This document shows, one piece after another, positions 27,928-34,866 of a DNA stretch of 64,000 bases. The stretch comes from Microbacteriaceae bacterium PS02066 (GTDB lineage: Bacteria > Actinomycetota > Actinomycetes > Actinomycetales > Microbacteriaceae). The position numbers and the translations under genes were made by a program. A model generated the notes under the pieces. The model saw nothing but the letters and a program-made list of their open reading frames with translations, had not been told where the DNA came from and ran no database searches. The DNA lies in NCBI GenBank assembly GCA_029959545.1, contig JASCPH010000001.1, forward strand, positions 1-64,000, read 5' to 3'. How positions within the stretch are numbered: the first letter of the stretch is position 1; each line of letters opens with the position of its first letter.

Positions 27928-28001
27928 GGCAGGGTAGCTCAGTTGGTGAGAGCGCACGACTCATAATCGTGAGGTCGCGGGTTCAAGCCCCGCTCCTGCT
28001 A
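27928..28001 (+). tRNA. tRNA-Met (CAT anticodon)
   Basis: The acceptor arm GGCAGGG pairs with TCCTGCT (two G-U ends). The anticodon stem CACGA/TCGTG holds loop CTCATAA with CAT at 27962-27964. The T arm is GCGGG/CCCGC with TTCAAGC. It is probably an elongator Met tRNA, though an Ile tRNA with a modified CAT cannot be ruled out by eye. Prophage genes begin right after it, so its 3' end is the likely attachment site. Confidence 0.93.
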
Positions 28002-28020
28002 CCGAAACAACTGAACAGGT

Positions 28021-28059
28021 GTAGCCCTGAGTGTAGCCAATCACTCAGGGCTACTCCTT
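28021..28059. terminator. Strong hairpin with T run at the prophage left end
   Basis: GTAGCCCTGAGTG (28021-28033) pairs perfectly with CACTCAGGGCTAC (28042-28054), followed by TCCTTTTT. It can end the tRNA transcript on the plus strand. Two direct copies of GTGTAGCC (28019 and 28031) overlap it and could be integrase arm sites. Confidence 0.8.
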
Positions 28060-28061
28060 TT

Positions 28062-28475
28062 TCAGGCCGCGTGACTCAGAACGTACGCGCGGAACAGGCG
28101 CATCGTGACGCCCAACTCCTTCACGATCTGCCGCTCGTCGCTGCACCACCCATACAGGCTGGACAGCTCGTCGGGGCAGATCAGGTTGTTCGCGGCGTAC
28201 CTGTCCGCCTGAGCCTCATGCTTCGGGCGATCGTCCGGGTGCTCGAGAGCCCCGTGCCCGATCTCGTGCGCGAGGATGAGTCGCTGGTTCGCGGGGCGCA
28301 GCTTCGAGTGGATCAGGATGGTCCGGTGCTCGGGCAGCCAAAGCCCGTGAGCGGTGCGGAGTGGGCGGACGATGACGTCGATGCCCAACTCCGCAGCGTG
28401 CTCCCACGGGTCGTATGCCGAACCTCTAGCTGTAGTCCTCGGGCTGCTCGAGCTCGTCGTCTTTGCCGGCTGCAT
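28062..28475 (-). CDS. ImmA/IrrE family metallopeptidase
   Basis: The protein has 137 residues. The zinc motif HEIGH lies in LILAHEIGHGALEHP, with the third ligand probably in the HEAQADRYAANNLI helix. Proteins of this type cleave or antagonise the phage repressor beside them to trigger induction. It overlaps the end of the repressor gene by 50 bases. The ATG at 28475 has GGGGGAAG upstream. It is the first gene inside the prophage. Confidence 0.88.
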   Translation of the reverse strand: MQPAKTTSSSSPRTTARGSAYDPWEHAAELGIDVIVRPLRTAHGLWLPEHRTILIHSKLRPANQRLILAHEIGHGALEHPDDRPKHEAQADRYAANNLICPDELSSLYGWCSDERQIVKELGVTMRLFRAYVLSHAA

Positions 28476-28845
28476 GCTTCCCCCGCGTCAACTCCTCCTC
28501 TGGCACCGTTGCCAGGTCTGGCTTCCGATAGTCGTCGAGCTTAGGAAGGGGCTCCGACTTCGGCGCGTACTCCGCGATGAGCTTCTCGATACCTCCATAC
28601 CGGCGCAGGGCATCCTTTACCATCTCGGCCGGCGTCGTACCGAGGTGGTATGCGATGCGCTCAAGCTCGGAGACAGTCACCTCGTTGATGCCCGCCTCTC
28701 GACGCTGAAGGTTCGATAGCGGGATGTCCGTCGCCTCTGATAGTTCCTTCTGCGTCATCGCGTGATCGGGGTCGAGGCGGCGGTGTTCAATCACCGCACC
28801 TAGCTTGCGGTCGAAGTCGCTGATTCGCTTTGGCTTACGAGGCAT
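28426..28845 (-). CDS. XRE-type phage repressor (helix-turn-helix)
   Basis: The protein has 139 residues from the ATG at 28845. A Cro/CI-type helix-turn-helix is seen in MTQKELSEATDIPLSNLQRREAG, followed by TVSELERIAYHLGTTPAEMVKDAL. The C-terminus is acidic and is not a self-cleaving LexA-like domain. This fits control by the neighbouring ImmA protease. It probably binds the direct repeats at 28910-28943. Confidence 0.88.
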   Translation of the reverse strand: MPRKPKRISDFDRKLGAVIEHRRLDPDHAMTQKELSEATDIPLSNLQRREAGINEVTVSELERIAYHLGTTPAEMVKDALRRYGGIEKLIAEYAPKSEPLPKLDDYRKPDLATVPEEELTRGKHAAGKDDELEQPEDYS

Positions 28846-28909
28846 GCACTCATCGTAGAACGACCGCGCTTCATTATTGGCTCCCAGTGCTCCACATTTG
28901 CTTGCGTAG

Positions 28910-28943
28910 TTCAAACATGACGTGCTACGGTTCATACATGACG
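28910..28943. promoter_or_regulatory. Direct-repeat operator in the immunity switch
   Basis: TTCAAACATGACG (28910-28922) and TTCATACATGACG (28931-28943) are near-identical 13-base repeats exactly 21 bases apart, so they lie on one face of the helix. The second covers the ATG of the rightward early gene. TTGCGT (28902-28907) and TACGGT (28926-28931) could be -35 and -10, which would make that mRNA nearly leaderless. They probably bind the repressor. Confidence 0.6.
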
Positions 28944-29117
28944 CAGAGAAGAGGGGCCGGTGAGGCCCCCAAGCAGACTTCCCAGGAGACCGCCCGCCGT
29001 GGTGACGTCGCCGCACTGACCAGTTCCTTCGAGAACGGGTCAGTGCGCGACCTCATCGTGGCGGGCGGCCTTCGTGGTTTCACGGTCGACGAGATGTTCC
29101 CGGAGGTGACGCGGTGA
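28938..29117 (+). CDS. First early phage protein, possible Cro-position gene
   Basis: The protein has 59 residues from the ATG at 28938, inside the second operator repeat. There is no upstream ribosome site, so it is probably leaderless. The sequence (MTQRRGAGEAPKQTSQ..., GSVRDLIVAGGLRGFTVDEM) shows no clear helix-turn-helix. Position suggests a Cro-like or regulatory role, but the function is not recognised. It overlaps the next gene by 4 bases. Confidence 0.65.
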   Translation: MTQRRGAGEAPKQTSQETARRGDVAALTSSFENGSVRDLIVAGGLRGFTVDEMFPEVTR

Positions 29118-29320
29118 GCACGGATGCGCTGCGGCTCGACAAGCTCGCGTACTCGCTCGATGAGTTCGCAGCGGCGGTGTCGCTGTCTAAGGAGTTCATT
29201 CGGCAGCAGATCGCAGCCGACAAGCTCACCCCTTCCTACGCGGGAGCGAAACCTCTCATCCTCCGCGAAGAGGGCGAGCGGTGGCTGCGCTCCCTGCCGG
29301 CAGAGAGGAGGGCATCGTGA
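29114..29320 (+). CDS. Excisionase-like/MerR-type DNA-binding protein
   Basis: The protein has 68 residues (GTG start). DKLAYSLDEFAAAVSLSKEFIRQQIAADKLTPS is the winged-helix start typical of phage excisionases and AlpA-like proteins, and LILREEGERWLRSLP is the end of that fold. It may help excision or early regulation. It is coupled to the genes on both sides. Confidence 0.75.
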   Translation: MSTDALRLDKLAYSLDEFAAAVSLSKEFIRQQIAADKLTPSYAGAKPLILREEGERWLRSLPAERRAS

Positions 29321-30039
29321 CTGCGATCGATATCTTCCAGTACTCCGGTCAACAGATTCGGACCGTGGCTCTTGATGGCGAGCCGTGGTTCGTTGCGTCG
29401 GACGTGGCTCGCGTGCTGGGCTACTCGGCCACTGAGGCGATGACCCGCAGCATGGACACCGACGAGAAGGGTATGCACGTTCTGCATACCCCCGGTGGAC
29501 GGCAGTCAGTGACTGTCGTCAGCGAGCCGGGGCTCTACGAGGGCATCCTCCGGAGCCGGGTTCCTGCCGCACGAGACTTCAAGCGCTGGGTGAAGCACGA
29601 GGTACTTCCGCAGATCCGCCGCACTGGCGAGTTCCGGCAGACGGAGCTCGAGCACGCGCTCCCCACGTCGTATGCGGATGCGCTGCGGGAGTTGGCGTCT
29701 CAGGTTGAGGCACGTGCGGCGCTCGAAGCGAAGGCCATCGAGGACGCGCCGAAGGTGGAGGCGTTCGACCGGTGGATGGACGCTGACGGCTACTACCCGG
29801 TCGATGCGGTGGCGAAGATCCTCGGCGTCGGACGGAACACGCTCTACGCGCGTCTTCGGGATGAGGGCATCATCATGGCGGGTTCGACTCGCCCGTATCA
29901 GCGGTATGCGCATCACTTCGCGGTCGTCGCTGGTACGACGTTCGATGGGCGCGCGTATCAGACGACGAAGATCCGTCCGACTGGTGTTCCGTTCATCGCG
30001 AAGCGGCTCGGTATCGCGCTCGAGGCGGGGGTGGCGTGA
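29317..30039 (+). CDS. Phage antirepressor, BRO-N plus KilAC domains
   Basis: The protein has 240 residues from the GTG at 29317, overlapping the previous stop. The N-terminal BRO/Ant domain is seen in WFVASDVARVLGYSATEAMTRSM and FKRWVKHEVLPQIRRTGEF. The C-terminal KilAC domain shows YYPVDAVAKILGVGRNTLYARLRDEGI. Such proteins counter the repressor or control lytic gene expression. Confidence 0.9.
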   Translation: MTAIDIFQYSGQQIRTVALDGEPWFVASDVARVLGYSATEAMTRSMDTDEKGMHVLHTPGGRQSVTVVSEPGLYEGILRSRVPAARDFKRWVKHEVLPQIRRTGEFRQTELEHALPTSYADALRELASQVEARAALEAKAIEDAPKVEAFDRWMDADGYYPVDAVAKILGVGRNTLYARLRDEGIIMAGSTRPYQRYAHHFAVVAGTTFDGRAYQTTKIRPTGVPFIAKRLGIALEAGVA

Positions 30040-30227
30040 TGGACGGCGCGATGCTGCTGGCCTGGATCATCGGCCTCTCGTTCCTGGGTATGTGTGTCCG
30101 GGTCGCGGTGATGCTTCACGAGGAGCCCGAGCCGGATCCCGTGTTCGTGGATGCGATGGAGCGTGCTGCTGAGCATGACGCGCGGATGGATGCGCGTGCA
30201 GCGGAACGCGGATGGGTGCGGTCATGA
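30039..30227 (+). CDS. Small phage membrane protein
   Basis: The protein has 62 residues. One N-terminal helix (MLLAWIIGLSFLGMCVRVAVML) is followed by an acidic then basic soluble part. The ATG overlaps the antirepressor stop by one base. The function is unknown. Confidence 0.65.
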   Translation: MDGAMLLAWIIGLSFLGMCVRVAVMLHEEPEPDPVFVDAMERAAEHDARMDARAAERGWVRS

Positions 30228-30463
30228 GCGTTTCGGAAGCAATCGCCATGTGGGTGTTCGGCTTCTTCTGCGCGACCATCCTCCTCGCCGCCGCAGTCGA
30301 ACTGTTCCCGGAGTTCTTCCTCCGCGAATCCATCAAGAGGTACCGCGCTGAGGCGTGGGACGAGGGAGCGAACGCGGCAGTTGAGAACGCCGCCATCTAC
30401 CTCTGGGAAGACGGCAAGCCGATCGCGAACCCGTACCGCAAACCCGGCGAATCAATCACCTGA
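30224..30463 (+). CDS. Small phage membrane protein
   Basis: The protein has 79 residues from the ATG at 30224 (ATGA overlap). A membrane helix (AIAMWVFGFFCATILLAAAVEL) is followed by a charged helix (RYRAEAWDEGANAAVENAAIYLWEDG). The function is unknown. Confidence 0.65.
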   Translation: MSVSEAIAMWVFGFFCATILLAAAVELFPEFFLRESIKRYRAEAWDEGANAAVENAAIYLWEDGKPIANPYRKPGESIT

Positions 30464-30811
30464 CGCGTATTCGCGTCGGCCCTTGTGAGTGTCGCACCTC
30501 ACCTGGGCTCTCCTCGGCGACGCCGGGAACAACTACATAGCGCGGCGGATGCCGTCTCTCACGGGGCCGCCCACTGCCGCGCGTCAAACAGAAACCCATA
30601 AGCCCATCGGGGCTGCGGGTCCCGGGTGGTACGTGATGCCGGGACCTTCGGGGGTGGGAGATCAAGAAAACGCAGGCTGCACCAGTGACCCCGGGAACGG
30701 GATAGGGGTGCAGGACCGGCCACTGGGCAATGTGGCGGGCGCGACGAGCAGACACCGGGGGAGCGAGTACCCGGCGCGCACTCATGACACCGCGAAACGA
30801 AGGAGAACGTC
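30464..30811 (+). ncRNA. Gene-free, hairpin-rich segment; candidate structured RNA or long leader
   Basis: These 348 bases have no convincing gene. Perfect stems in order: GACGCG/CGCGTC (30462-30477); GTGAG/CTCAC inside GCCC/GGGC (30479-30508); CGGC/GCCG (30515-30525); AGCCC/GGGCT (30601-30614); GGTCCCGG/CCGGGACC (30618-30646); CTGCACC/GGTGCAG (30677-30713); GCCAC/GTGGC (30719-30736). AAGGAGAAC before the ATG at 30812 is the ribosome site of the next gene. Either a separate RNA or a structured leader fits. No known family is recognised. Confidence 0.45.
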
Positions 30812-31015
30812 ATGGACAAGAACCAGAAGTTCAGAGTGAAGGCGTTCCGCCCGTGGAACCTCGACTCTCTCGCGACGATCGTGAAGGCCACCCCGATGGC
30901 GCTGACGATCCGTTACGACCACGCACCCGAGCAGACGTACGTGCTGCAGCGCCGCGACGCCGACATCATCGGCCGCGTCGTCTACCGCGACACGCTCGAT
31001 CCTGCGGCGATCTGA
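30812..31015 (+). CDS. Hypothetical phage protein
   Basis: The protein has 67 residues with a very good ribosome site (GAAGGAGAAC). It is small, basic and apparently beta-rich (KFRVKAFRPWNLDSLATIVK, QTYVLQRRDADIIGRVVYRD). No family is recognised. It is the first gene after the structured segment. Confidence 0.7.
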   Translation: MDKNQKFRVKAFRPWNLDSLATIVKATPMALTIRYDHAPEQTYVLQRRDADIIGRVVYRDTLDPAAI

Positions 31016-31023
31016 CCATCACG

Positions 31024-31125
31024 GCCCCCGAGTCGTTGGCGGGATTGAGCGCGTTCGATTCGCGCCGGGGGCACGAGGGGTTCTGGGTGGGAAGCGATTC
31101 CCCCATAGGCCGAACACCCAGAACC
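31024..31125 (+). other. Nested hairpins between two small genes
   Basis: GCCCCCG (31024-31030) pairs with CGGGGGC (31066-31072) and encloses GCGCG/CGCGC. Next, GGTTCTGGGTG (31079-31089) pairs perfectly with CACCCAGAACC (31115-31125). There is no T run. The gap spans 31016-31152 and ends with the ribosome site GGAAGGGAGA. It may control the genes downstream or process the RNA. Confidence 0.6.
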
Positions 31126-31152
31126 ACCACCTACTCAGGAAGGGAGACAGAC

Positions 31153-31320
31153 ATGCGATTCAGCGAGAGGGCCGCCGCCGCCAATGAAGCGTGGGCGGAC
31201 TACTGCCAGACGTACCACCGGGTACACGACGAGCCCTGCGAGCGGCCGGCGGCGTTCGATACCGGCTTCCACATGGGAGTCGCGCGGGCACTGCGGGACG
31301 GGAGCAACAGTGGAACCTGA
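31153..31320 (+). CDS. Hypothetical phage microprotein
   Basis: The protein has 55 residues with GGAAGGGAGA upstream. The sequence looks soluble and helical (FSERAAAANEAWADYCQTYHR, FDTGFHMGVARALRDG). It is not recognised. Confidence 0.65.
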   Translation: MRFSERAAAANEAWADYCQTYHRVHDEPCERPAAFDTGFHMGVARALRDGSNSGT

Positions 31321-31492
31321 AGAGCTTCGGCAGAAGAGAGCCGAACTGATGGCAGCGGGCGACATGCTCGCGTGGCTAGTGACGAACGGGAAGCTCCGCG
31401 ACGTCGTCGCGCAGGCCGAGAAGTACAAACGGATCGACGGCGAGTACCGGACCGTGCAAGACAAGTTCCTCGAGTCGGTGCGTCGTGGATGA
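31310..31492 (+). CDS. Hypothetical phage protein, helical
   Basis: The protein has 60 residues from a GTG at 31310, overlapping the previous gene by 11 bases. It is highly charged and helical (EELRQKRAELMAAGDMLAWL, VAQAEKYKRIDGEYRTVQ). It resembles small phage proteins of unknown role. Confidence 0.65.
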   Translation: MEPEELRQKRAELMAAGDMLAWLVTNGKLRDVVAQAEKYKRIDGEYRTVQDKFLESVRRG

Positions 31493-31646
31493 GCCCGTGC
31501 CGGCGTCTCGTGTGACTCGTGGCGTGAAGCTGCCCATGGGTCGCCTCACCCTCCCCGACCGGGTTGATGGGTGGTTCAAGCGTGTGGGGCCGGTCGTGGG
31601 ACTGGTGCCCGTGGTGTTGCTGATTCTGGCAGGAGTAACGAAATGA
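31485..31646 (+). CDS. Phage membrane microprotein
   Basis: A frame of 53 codons from a GTG at 31485. A short basic N-terminus is followed by one helix near the C-terminus (GPVVGLVPVVLLILAGV). Its TGA at 31644-31646 overlaps the next ATG, and its start overlaps the previous stop. This tight packing supports it. Confidence 0.55.
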   Translation: MDEPVPASRVTRGVKLPMGRLTLPDRVDGWFKRVGPVVGLVPVVLLILAGVTK

Positions 31647-32188
31647 GCGAGTTCACCGCAAGCAACGGCATCATCGTCGATCACGTCCGCGCGGACAACG
31701 AGTGGACGGTGGACCCGGTCGCCCTCCGAGGCCCGTACGTGCGCCTCACCGAGCAGCAGATGGATGCTCTGCGTGAGTTCTTCGTGAAGGAGAACGACGA
31801 CCGCCTCGGACGGTGGCGCGACCCTGAGGATTCCGTGTTCGTCGTCTACTCGGGCGGTGCGTGGGATGGGGTGTTCTCGCCTATCCGCGTCGTCGCTGAA
31901 ACGAATGGCGCATCCTGGCTGCTCGATCGTGAGGACCACGAGCCCAACGTGCCCGCGAGAGTGCTCGCGGTCGCACGCCGGTTCTTCGCCGCCCACCCGG
32001 AGCCAAAGCCCGCCTGGCACGACGCGAAGCCTGGAGAGGTGTGGGTGCTGACGTTCCACGTCGATGCGCTTGAGGCAGCGGCTTATGTCGCTGGCGACAT
32101 AACTTTCCGAGCGGCGGATCATGGCGTTCCGTTCGACGACCCGCGCATCGCGTCCGGTCGTCGGATCTGGCCGGAGGTGCAGTCGTGA
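31643..32188 (+). CDS. Hypothetical phage protein
   Basis: The protein has 181 residues from the ATG at 31643 (ATGA overlap). It is soluble, acidic and Trp-rich (MSEFTASNGIIVDHVRADNE, LTEQQMDALREFFVKENDDR, SGGAWDGVFSPIRVV). No domain is recognised. It is part of the tightly packed early operon. Confidence 0.75.
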   Translation: MSEFTASNGIIVDHVRADNEWTVDPVALRGPYVRLTEQQMDALREFFVKENDDRLGRWRDPEDSVFVVYSGGAWDGVFSPIRVVAETNGASWLLDREDHEPNVPARVLAVARRFFAAHPEPKPAWHDAKPGEVWVLTFHVDALEAAAYVAGDITFRAADHGVPFDDPRIASGRRIWPEVQS

Positions 32189-32265
32189 ACTGGTTCCTCG
32201 CGTTCGCGGCTCTCATCGTCCTCGGGATCATCGTCGGCCACTCAATGGAAGGAACCCGCAGATGA
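32185..32265 (+). CDS. Phage membrane microprotein (26 residues)
   Basis: Starts at a GTG overlapping the previous stop, and its TGA overlaps the next ATG. Almost all of it is one membrane helix (WFLAFAALIVLGIIVGH). Coupling on both sides supports translation. The role is unknown. Confidence 0.5.
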   Translation: MNWFLAFAALIVLGIIVGHSMEGTRR

Positions 32266-32420
32266 ACCCGTTCTCCCTGTTCCTTCTGGTAATCGGTGTG
32301 GGTCTCGTGGTCGGTGCCGGGTTCATCAGCACGTCGTGGACTCCGCTCGCGTTCATCGGGTTGACGGTGATCGTGCTCAGCGTCATCACCGAAATCGTCA
32401 CCGGCAGGAGAACCGAATGA
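32262..32420 (+). CDS. Phage membrane microprotein (52 residues)
   Basis: Two short hydrophobic helices (LFLLVIGVGLVVGAGFI and LAFIGLTVIVLSVITEIV) form a hairpin. It has GGAAGGA upstream and ATGA overlaps at both ends. The role is unknown. Confidence 0.6.
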   Translation: MNPFSLFLLVIGVGLVVGAGFISTSWTPLAFIGLTVIVLSVITEIVTGRRTE

Positions 32421-32512
32421 CCTGCCCCTACTGCGACGGTCACGGCTGGATTCAGACCAGCTACGACCCCGACCGCGACGAAGACTGCGTCATGTGCAAG
32501 GAGAACAAATGA
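32417..32512 (+). CDS. Zinc-ribbon microprotein (31 residues)
   Basis: Two CxxC pairs, CPYCDGHGW near the start and CVMCKEN near the end, resemble one DnaJ-type zinc finger. ATGA overlaps at both ends place it in the operon. It directly precedes the RecE-like nuclease. Confidence 0.6.
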   Translation: MTCPYCDGHGWIQTSYDPDRDEDCVMCKENK

Positions 32513-33321
32513 TCGTCACCGACATGCCCGAAGCGGAGTACCACGCGCACCCCGCACTGTCGTCAACAGGCGCGAGACGCCTTCTCGACAGTCCCGCACG
32601 GTTCCGCTACTGGGCGGACCACAAGGAACCGCCCCGCGCCGCATTCGACCTCGGCACCGCGGCGCACACGAAGATCCTCGGCGTCGGGTCGGGCACGATC
32701 GTGTACCCCGATGAGCACCTGACACCGTCCGGTGCGGTGTCGACGAAAGCCGCGACGGTCGCGTGGGCTGAGGAGCAGCGGGCAGCCGGGTTGATCCCGA
32801 TCACCCGCACCGATGCGGCCCGTGTCGACGCGATGGCTGAGGCTGTCCTCGCCGACCGTGAAGCGCGGGCTGTGATCGAGGGCATCACGGGCCGGGAAGT
32901 GTCGATCATTACCGACGTTGAGGGTGTGCCTGTGCGGGCACGGTTCGACATGTACGACGGGGGGAAAGGCGCGGACCTGAAAACGGCTCGTGACGCGTCA
33001 CCGAAGGGTTTCAACCAGTCCGTCGGCAGGTACGGGTATCACGTGCAGGAGGCGTGGTACTCCGACGCCCACAAGGCCGAGACGGGTCGTGAGCTCGAGG
33101 CGTTCACGTTCGTTGTCGTGGAAGCCGCACCCCCGCATCTGGTGGGTGTGTATGTCCTCGACTGGATGTGGGAGGACGTAGCGAAAGCGCAGACGAAACG
33201 TGCCCGTGACGTGTTCCGGGCGTGCACCGAATCGGGTGTGTGGCCGTCGTACGGGCGGAGAGAACTCACCCCGCCGACGTGGGCCGTGTATGAGAACGAG
33301 GAAGAGGAGATCCAGGTCTGA
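32509..33321 (+). CDS. PD-(D/E)XK exonuclease-like protein (RecE/DUF3799 type)
   Basis: The protein has 270 residues. YHAHPALSSTGARRLLDSPARFRYW is the typical N-terminus of phage exodeoxyribonuclease VIII-like proteins. FDLGTAAHTKILG and VRARFDMYDGGKGADLKTARDAS carry the nuclease core (D and D-x-K). It resects DNA ends for phage recombination. The protein at 33572 may be its partner. Confidence 0.85.
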   Translation: MIVTDMPEAEYHAHPALSSTGARRLLDSPARFRYWADHKEPPRAAFDLGTAAHTKILGVGSGTIVYPDEHLTPSGAVSTKAATVAWAEEQRAAGLIPITRTDAARVDAMAEAVLADREARAVIEGITGREVSIITDVEGVPVRARFDMYDGGKGADLKTARDASPKGFNQSVGRYGYHVQEAWYSDAHKAETGRELEAFTFVVVEAAPPHLVGVYVLDWMWEDVAKAQTKRARDVFRACTESGVWPSYGRRELTPPTWAVYENEEEEIQV

Positions 33322-33572
33322 TGGACGCGAATGACGATCGCATTTCTGCATGGCACCGCGTCGCCGCGCACCCATTCTTCGAGGACGCATTTCGCGAAGA
33401 ATCGCCACTCATCGAAGCCATGATTCGCAGGCTCGATGGGTTGATGACCAAGAAGGAAAGCGATACCGCAACTCGCGCGGAAGAGCCCGCGGACTGGCGC
33501 GTGCTTCGCGCGTACTCGAACGGGTTTGTGGACGGCCTTCGCCGCGGCGTTGAGGGGAGGCTCGACCACTGA
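33321..33572 (+). CDS. Hypothetical phage protein
   Basis: The protein has 83 residues, acidic and helical (DRISAWHRVAAHPFFEDAFRE, PLIEAMIRRLDGLMTKKESD). It lies between the RecE-like nuclease and the 180-residue protein with one-base overlaps. It is not recognised. Confidence 0.7.
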   Translation: MDANDDRISAWHRVAAHPFFEDAFREESPLIEAMIRRLDGLMTKKESDTATRAEEPADWRVLRAYSNGFVDGLRRGVEGRLDH

Positions 33573-34114
33573 TGGACATCACGAAGACCGTTGAGCCGAG
33601 ATCCGACCAGCTGAACTTCGACGACGTGCAAGCCGCGCCGATGACGATCACGGTCGAATCGGTCAAGCAGGGCCCGCCGGATCAGCCCGTCGAACTCCAC
33701 AACGCCGAGCATCCCGGCAGGCCGTACAAGCCGGGGAAGTCGATGCGGCGGGTGCTGATCGCCGCGTGGGGCACTGACGCGTCCGTGTATGTGGGGCGTC
33801 GGATCACGATCTACGGTGACCCGACGATCCGGTTTGGCAAGGACGAGGTGGGTGGGATTCGCATCTCGCACCTGTCCCACATCACCGAACCCCTCCGCGT
33901 CGCCCTGACCGTGACCAGGGGAAAGCGCGCGCCGTTCGTGGTGCAGCCACTGACAGACGCCACGGCCGATCACGCAGCCGCACTCCGAAACGCGGACAGC
34001 ATCGGCGCACTGCAAGCAGCGTGGGCGATCGCGATGAAAGCCGGAGTCGCGAAGGATCCCGCACTCATCGCACTGAAGGATGAACGCAAGACCGCTCTCG
34101 GGGCCGGGTCGTGA
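33572..34114 (+). CDS. Phage protein of unknown function, possible recombination partner
   Basis: The protein has 180 residues. The N-terminal 120 look beta-rich (FDDVQAAPMTITVESVKQG, YKPGKSMRRVLIAAWG, GRRITIYGDPTIRFGKDEVG, ISHLSHITEPL), and the C-terminal part is helical (AAALRNADSIGALQAAWAIA). Similar proteins occur in phages, often beside recombination genes. Single-strand DNA binding would fit the context, but this is inference. Confidence 0.75.
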   Translation: MDITKTVEPRSDQLNFDDVQAAPMTITVESVKQGPPDQPVELHNAEHPGRPYKPGKSMRRVLIAAWGTDASVYVGRRITIYGDPTIRFGKDEVGGIRISHLSHITEPLRVALTVTRGKRAPFVVQPLTDATADHAAALRNADSIGALQAAWAIAMKAGVAKDPALIALKDERKTALGAGS

Positions 34115-34473
34115 CCCGTTCTCGTGCGTCCGCGAAAGCCGCCGGCTCACGGTTCGAACGAAGCATCGCCAACTACCTCGCCGTGCAACTCGAAGACGAC
34201 CGCATCGACCGTCGCGTGAAGACGGGAAGCAAGGACCGCGGAGACATCGCCGGTGTGCGGTTCTTCGGTCACCGGGTCGTCATCGAATGCAAGGACGTTG
34301 CTCGCCTGAACCTCGCCGGGTGGGTGGAGGAAGCGGCCGTCGAAGCTGGCAACGATGACGCCTTGTTGGGTGTGGTGGTGCATAAGCGTCGTGGCACGAC
34401 CGATCCGGGGCGGCAGTACGTGACCCTGACGGTCGATGACCTGATCGCGCTGCTCGCTGGCGGCGTGAAGTAG
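34111..34473 (+). CDS. PDDEXK-type nuclease, Holliday junction resolvase-like
   Basis: The protein has 120 residues (GTG start). RASAKAAGSRFERSIANYLA opens the fold. The catalytic set is GDIAGV...RVVIECKDVARL (D and E-x-K). Small phage nucleases of this type resolve branched DNA. It is the last gene before a terminator-like hairpin. Confidence 0.82.
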   Translation: MTRSRASAKAAGSRFERSIANYLAVQLEDDRIDRRVKTGSKDRGDIAGVRFFGHRVVIECKDVARLNLAGWVEEAAVEAGNDDALLGVVVHKRRGTTDPGRQYVTLTVDDLIALLAGGVK

Positions 34474-34482
34474 AAGCCAAGC

Positions 34483-34518
34483 GGGGCCCGTCGTACTGCG
34501 AATACGGCGGGCCCCTTA
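34483..34518 (+). terminator. Terminator-like hairpin
   Basis: GGGGCCCG (34483-34490) pairs with CGGGCCCC (34508-34515), extended by CGTA/TACG, and TTACTC follows. The T run is weak, so it may be partial. It lies between the resolvase-like gene and the next transcription unit. Confidence 0.55.
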
Positions 34519-34539
34519 CTCATCTGTCAGGAGGCAGGA

Positions 34540-34866
34540 ATGAGCTTTACAAGCATGCCCGAAGGGGCGAGAACGAGACGCACAGACCCACTGACGTCGC
34601 ACGCGGCGGGGGATGTCACGGAGGGGAAGGTGGCAGCGAGCCAGCATGCGGTCGCCCGTATCCTCGAAGACGCGAACGAACCCCTCACCGACGAACAGAT
34701 CGCGACGAAAGCGCGCTGGGATTACGGGATGCGGTTCAGCGAGAGTCGTCTCCGAACCGCACGCCACGAACTCGTCGAACAGGGTGTCGTCATCGACGTC
34801 GGCACCGTGAAACCCGCCGGACACCGGTCACGCATGACCGTCTGGAAGATCAAGGACGCATCGTGA
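34540..34866 (+). CDS. Winged-helix phage protein
   Basis: The protein has 108 residues (GGAGG upstream). VARILEDANEPLTDEQIATKAR...SRLRTARHELVEQGVVIDVG is a winged-helix pattern. The C-terminus ends MTVWKIKD, typical of small phage DNA-binding proteins. It may control or accompany the following helicase, whose start it overlaps. Confidence 0.75.
   Translation: MSFTSMPEGARTRRTDPLTSHAAGDVTEGKVAASQHAVARILEDANEPLTDEQIATKARWDYGMRFSESRLRTARHELVEQGVVIDVGTVKPAGHRSRMTVWKIKDAS

Noticed and set aside
30489..30839. A 116-codon frame over the hairpin-rich early segment
   Set aside because: It overlaps the better gene at 30812 in another frame, its composition is unlike neighbours (many Gly, Thr, Arg without pattern), and no ribosome site precedes it.
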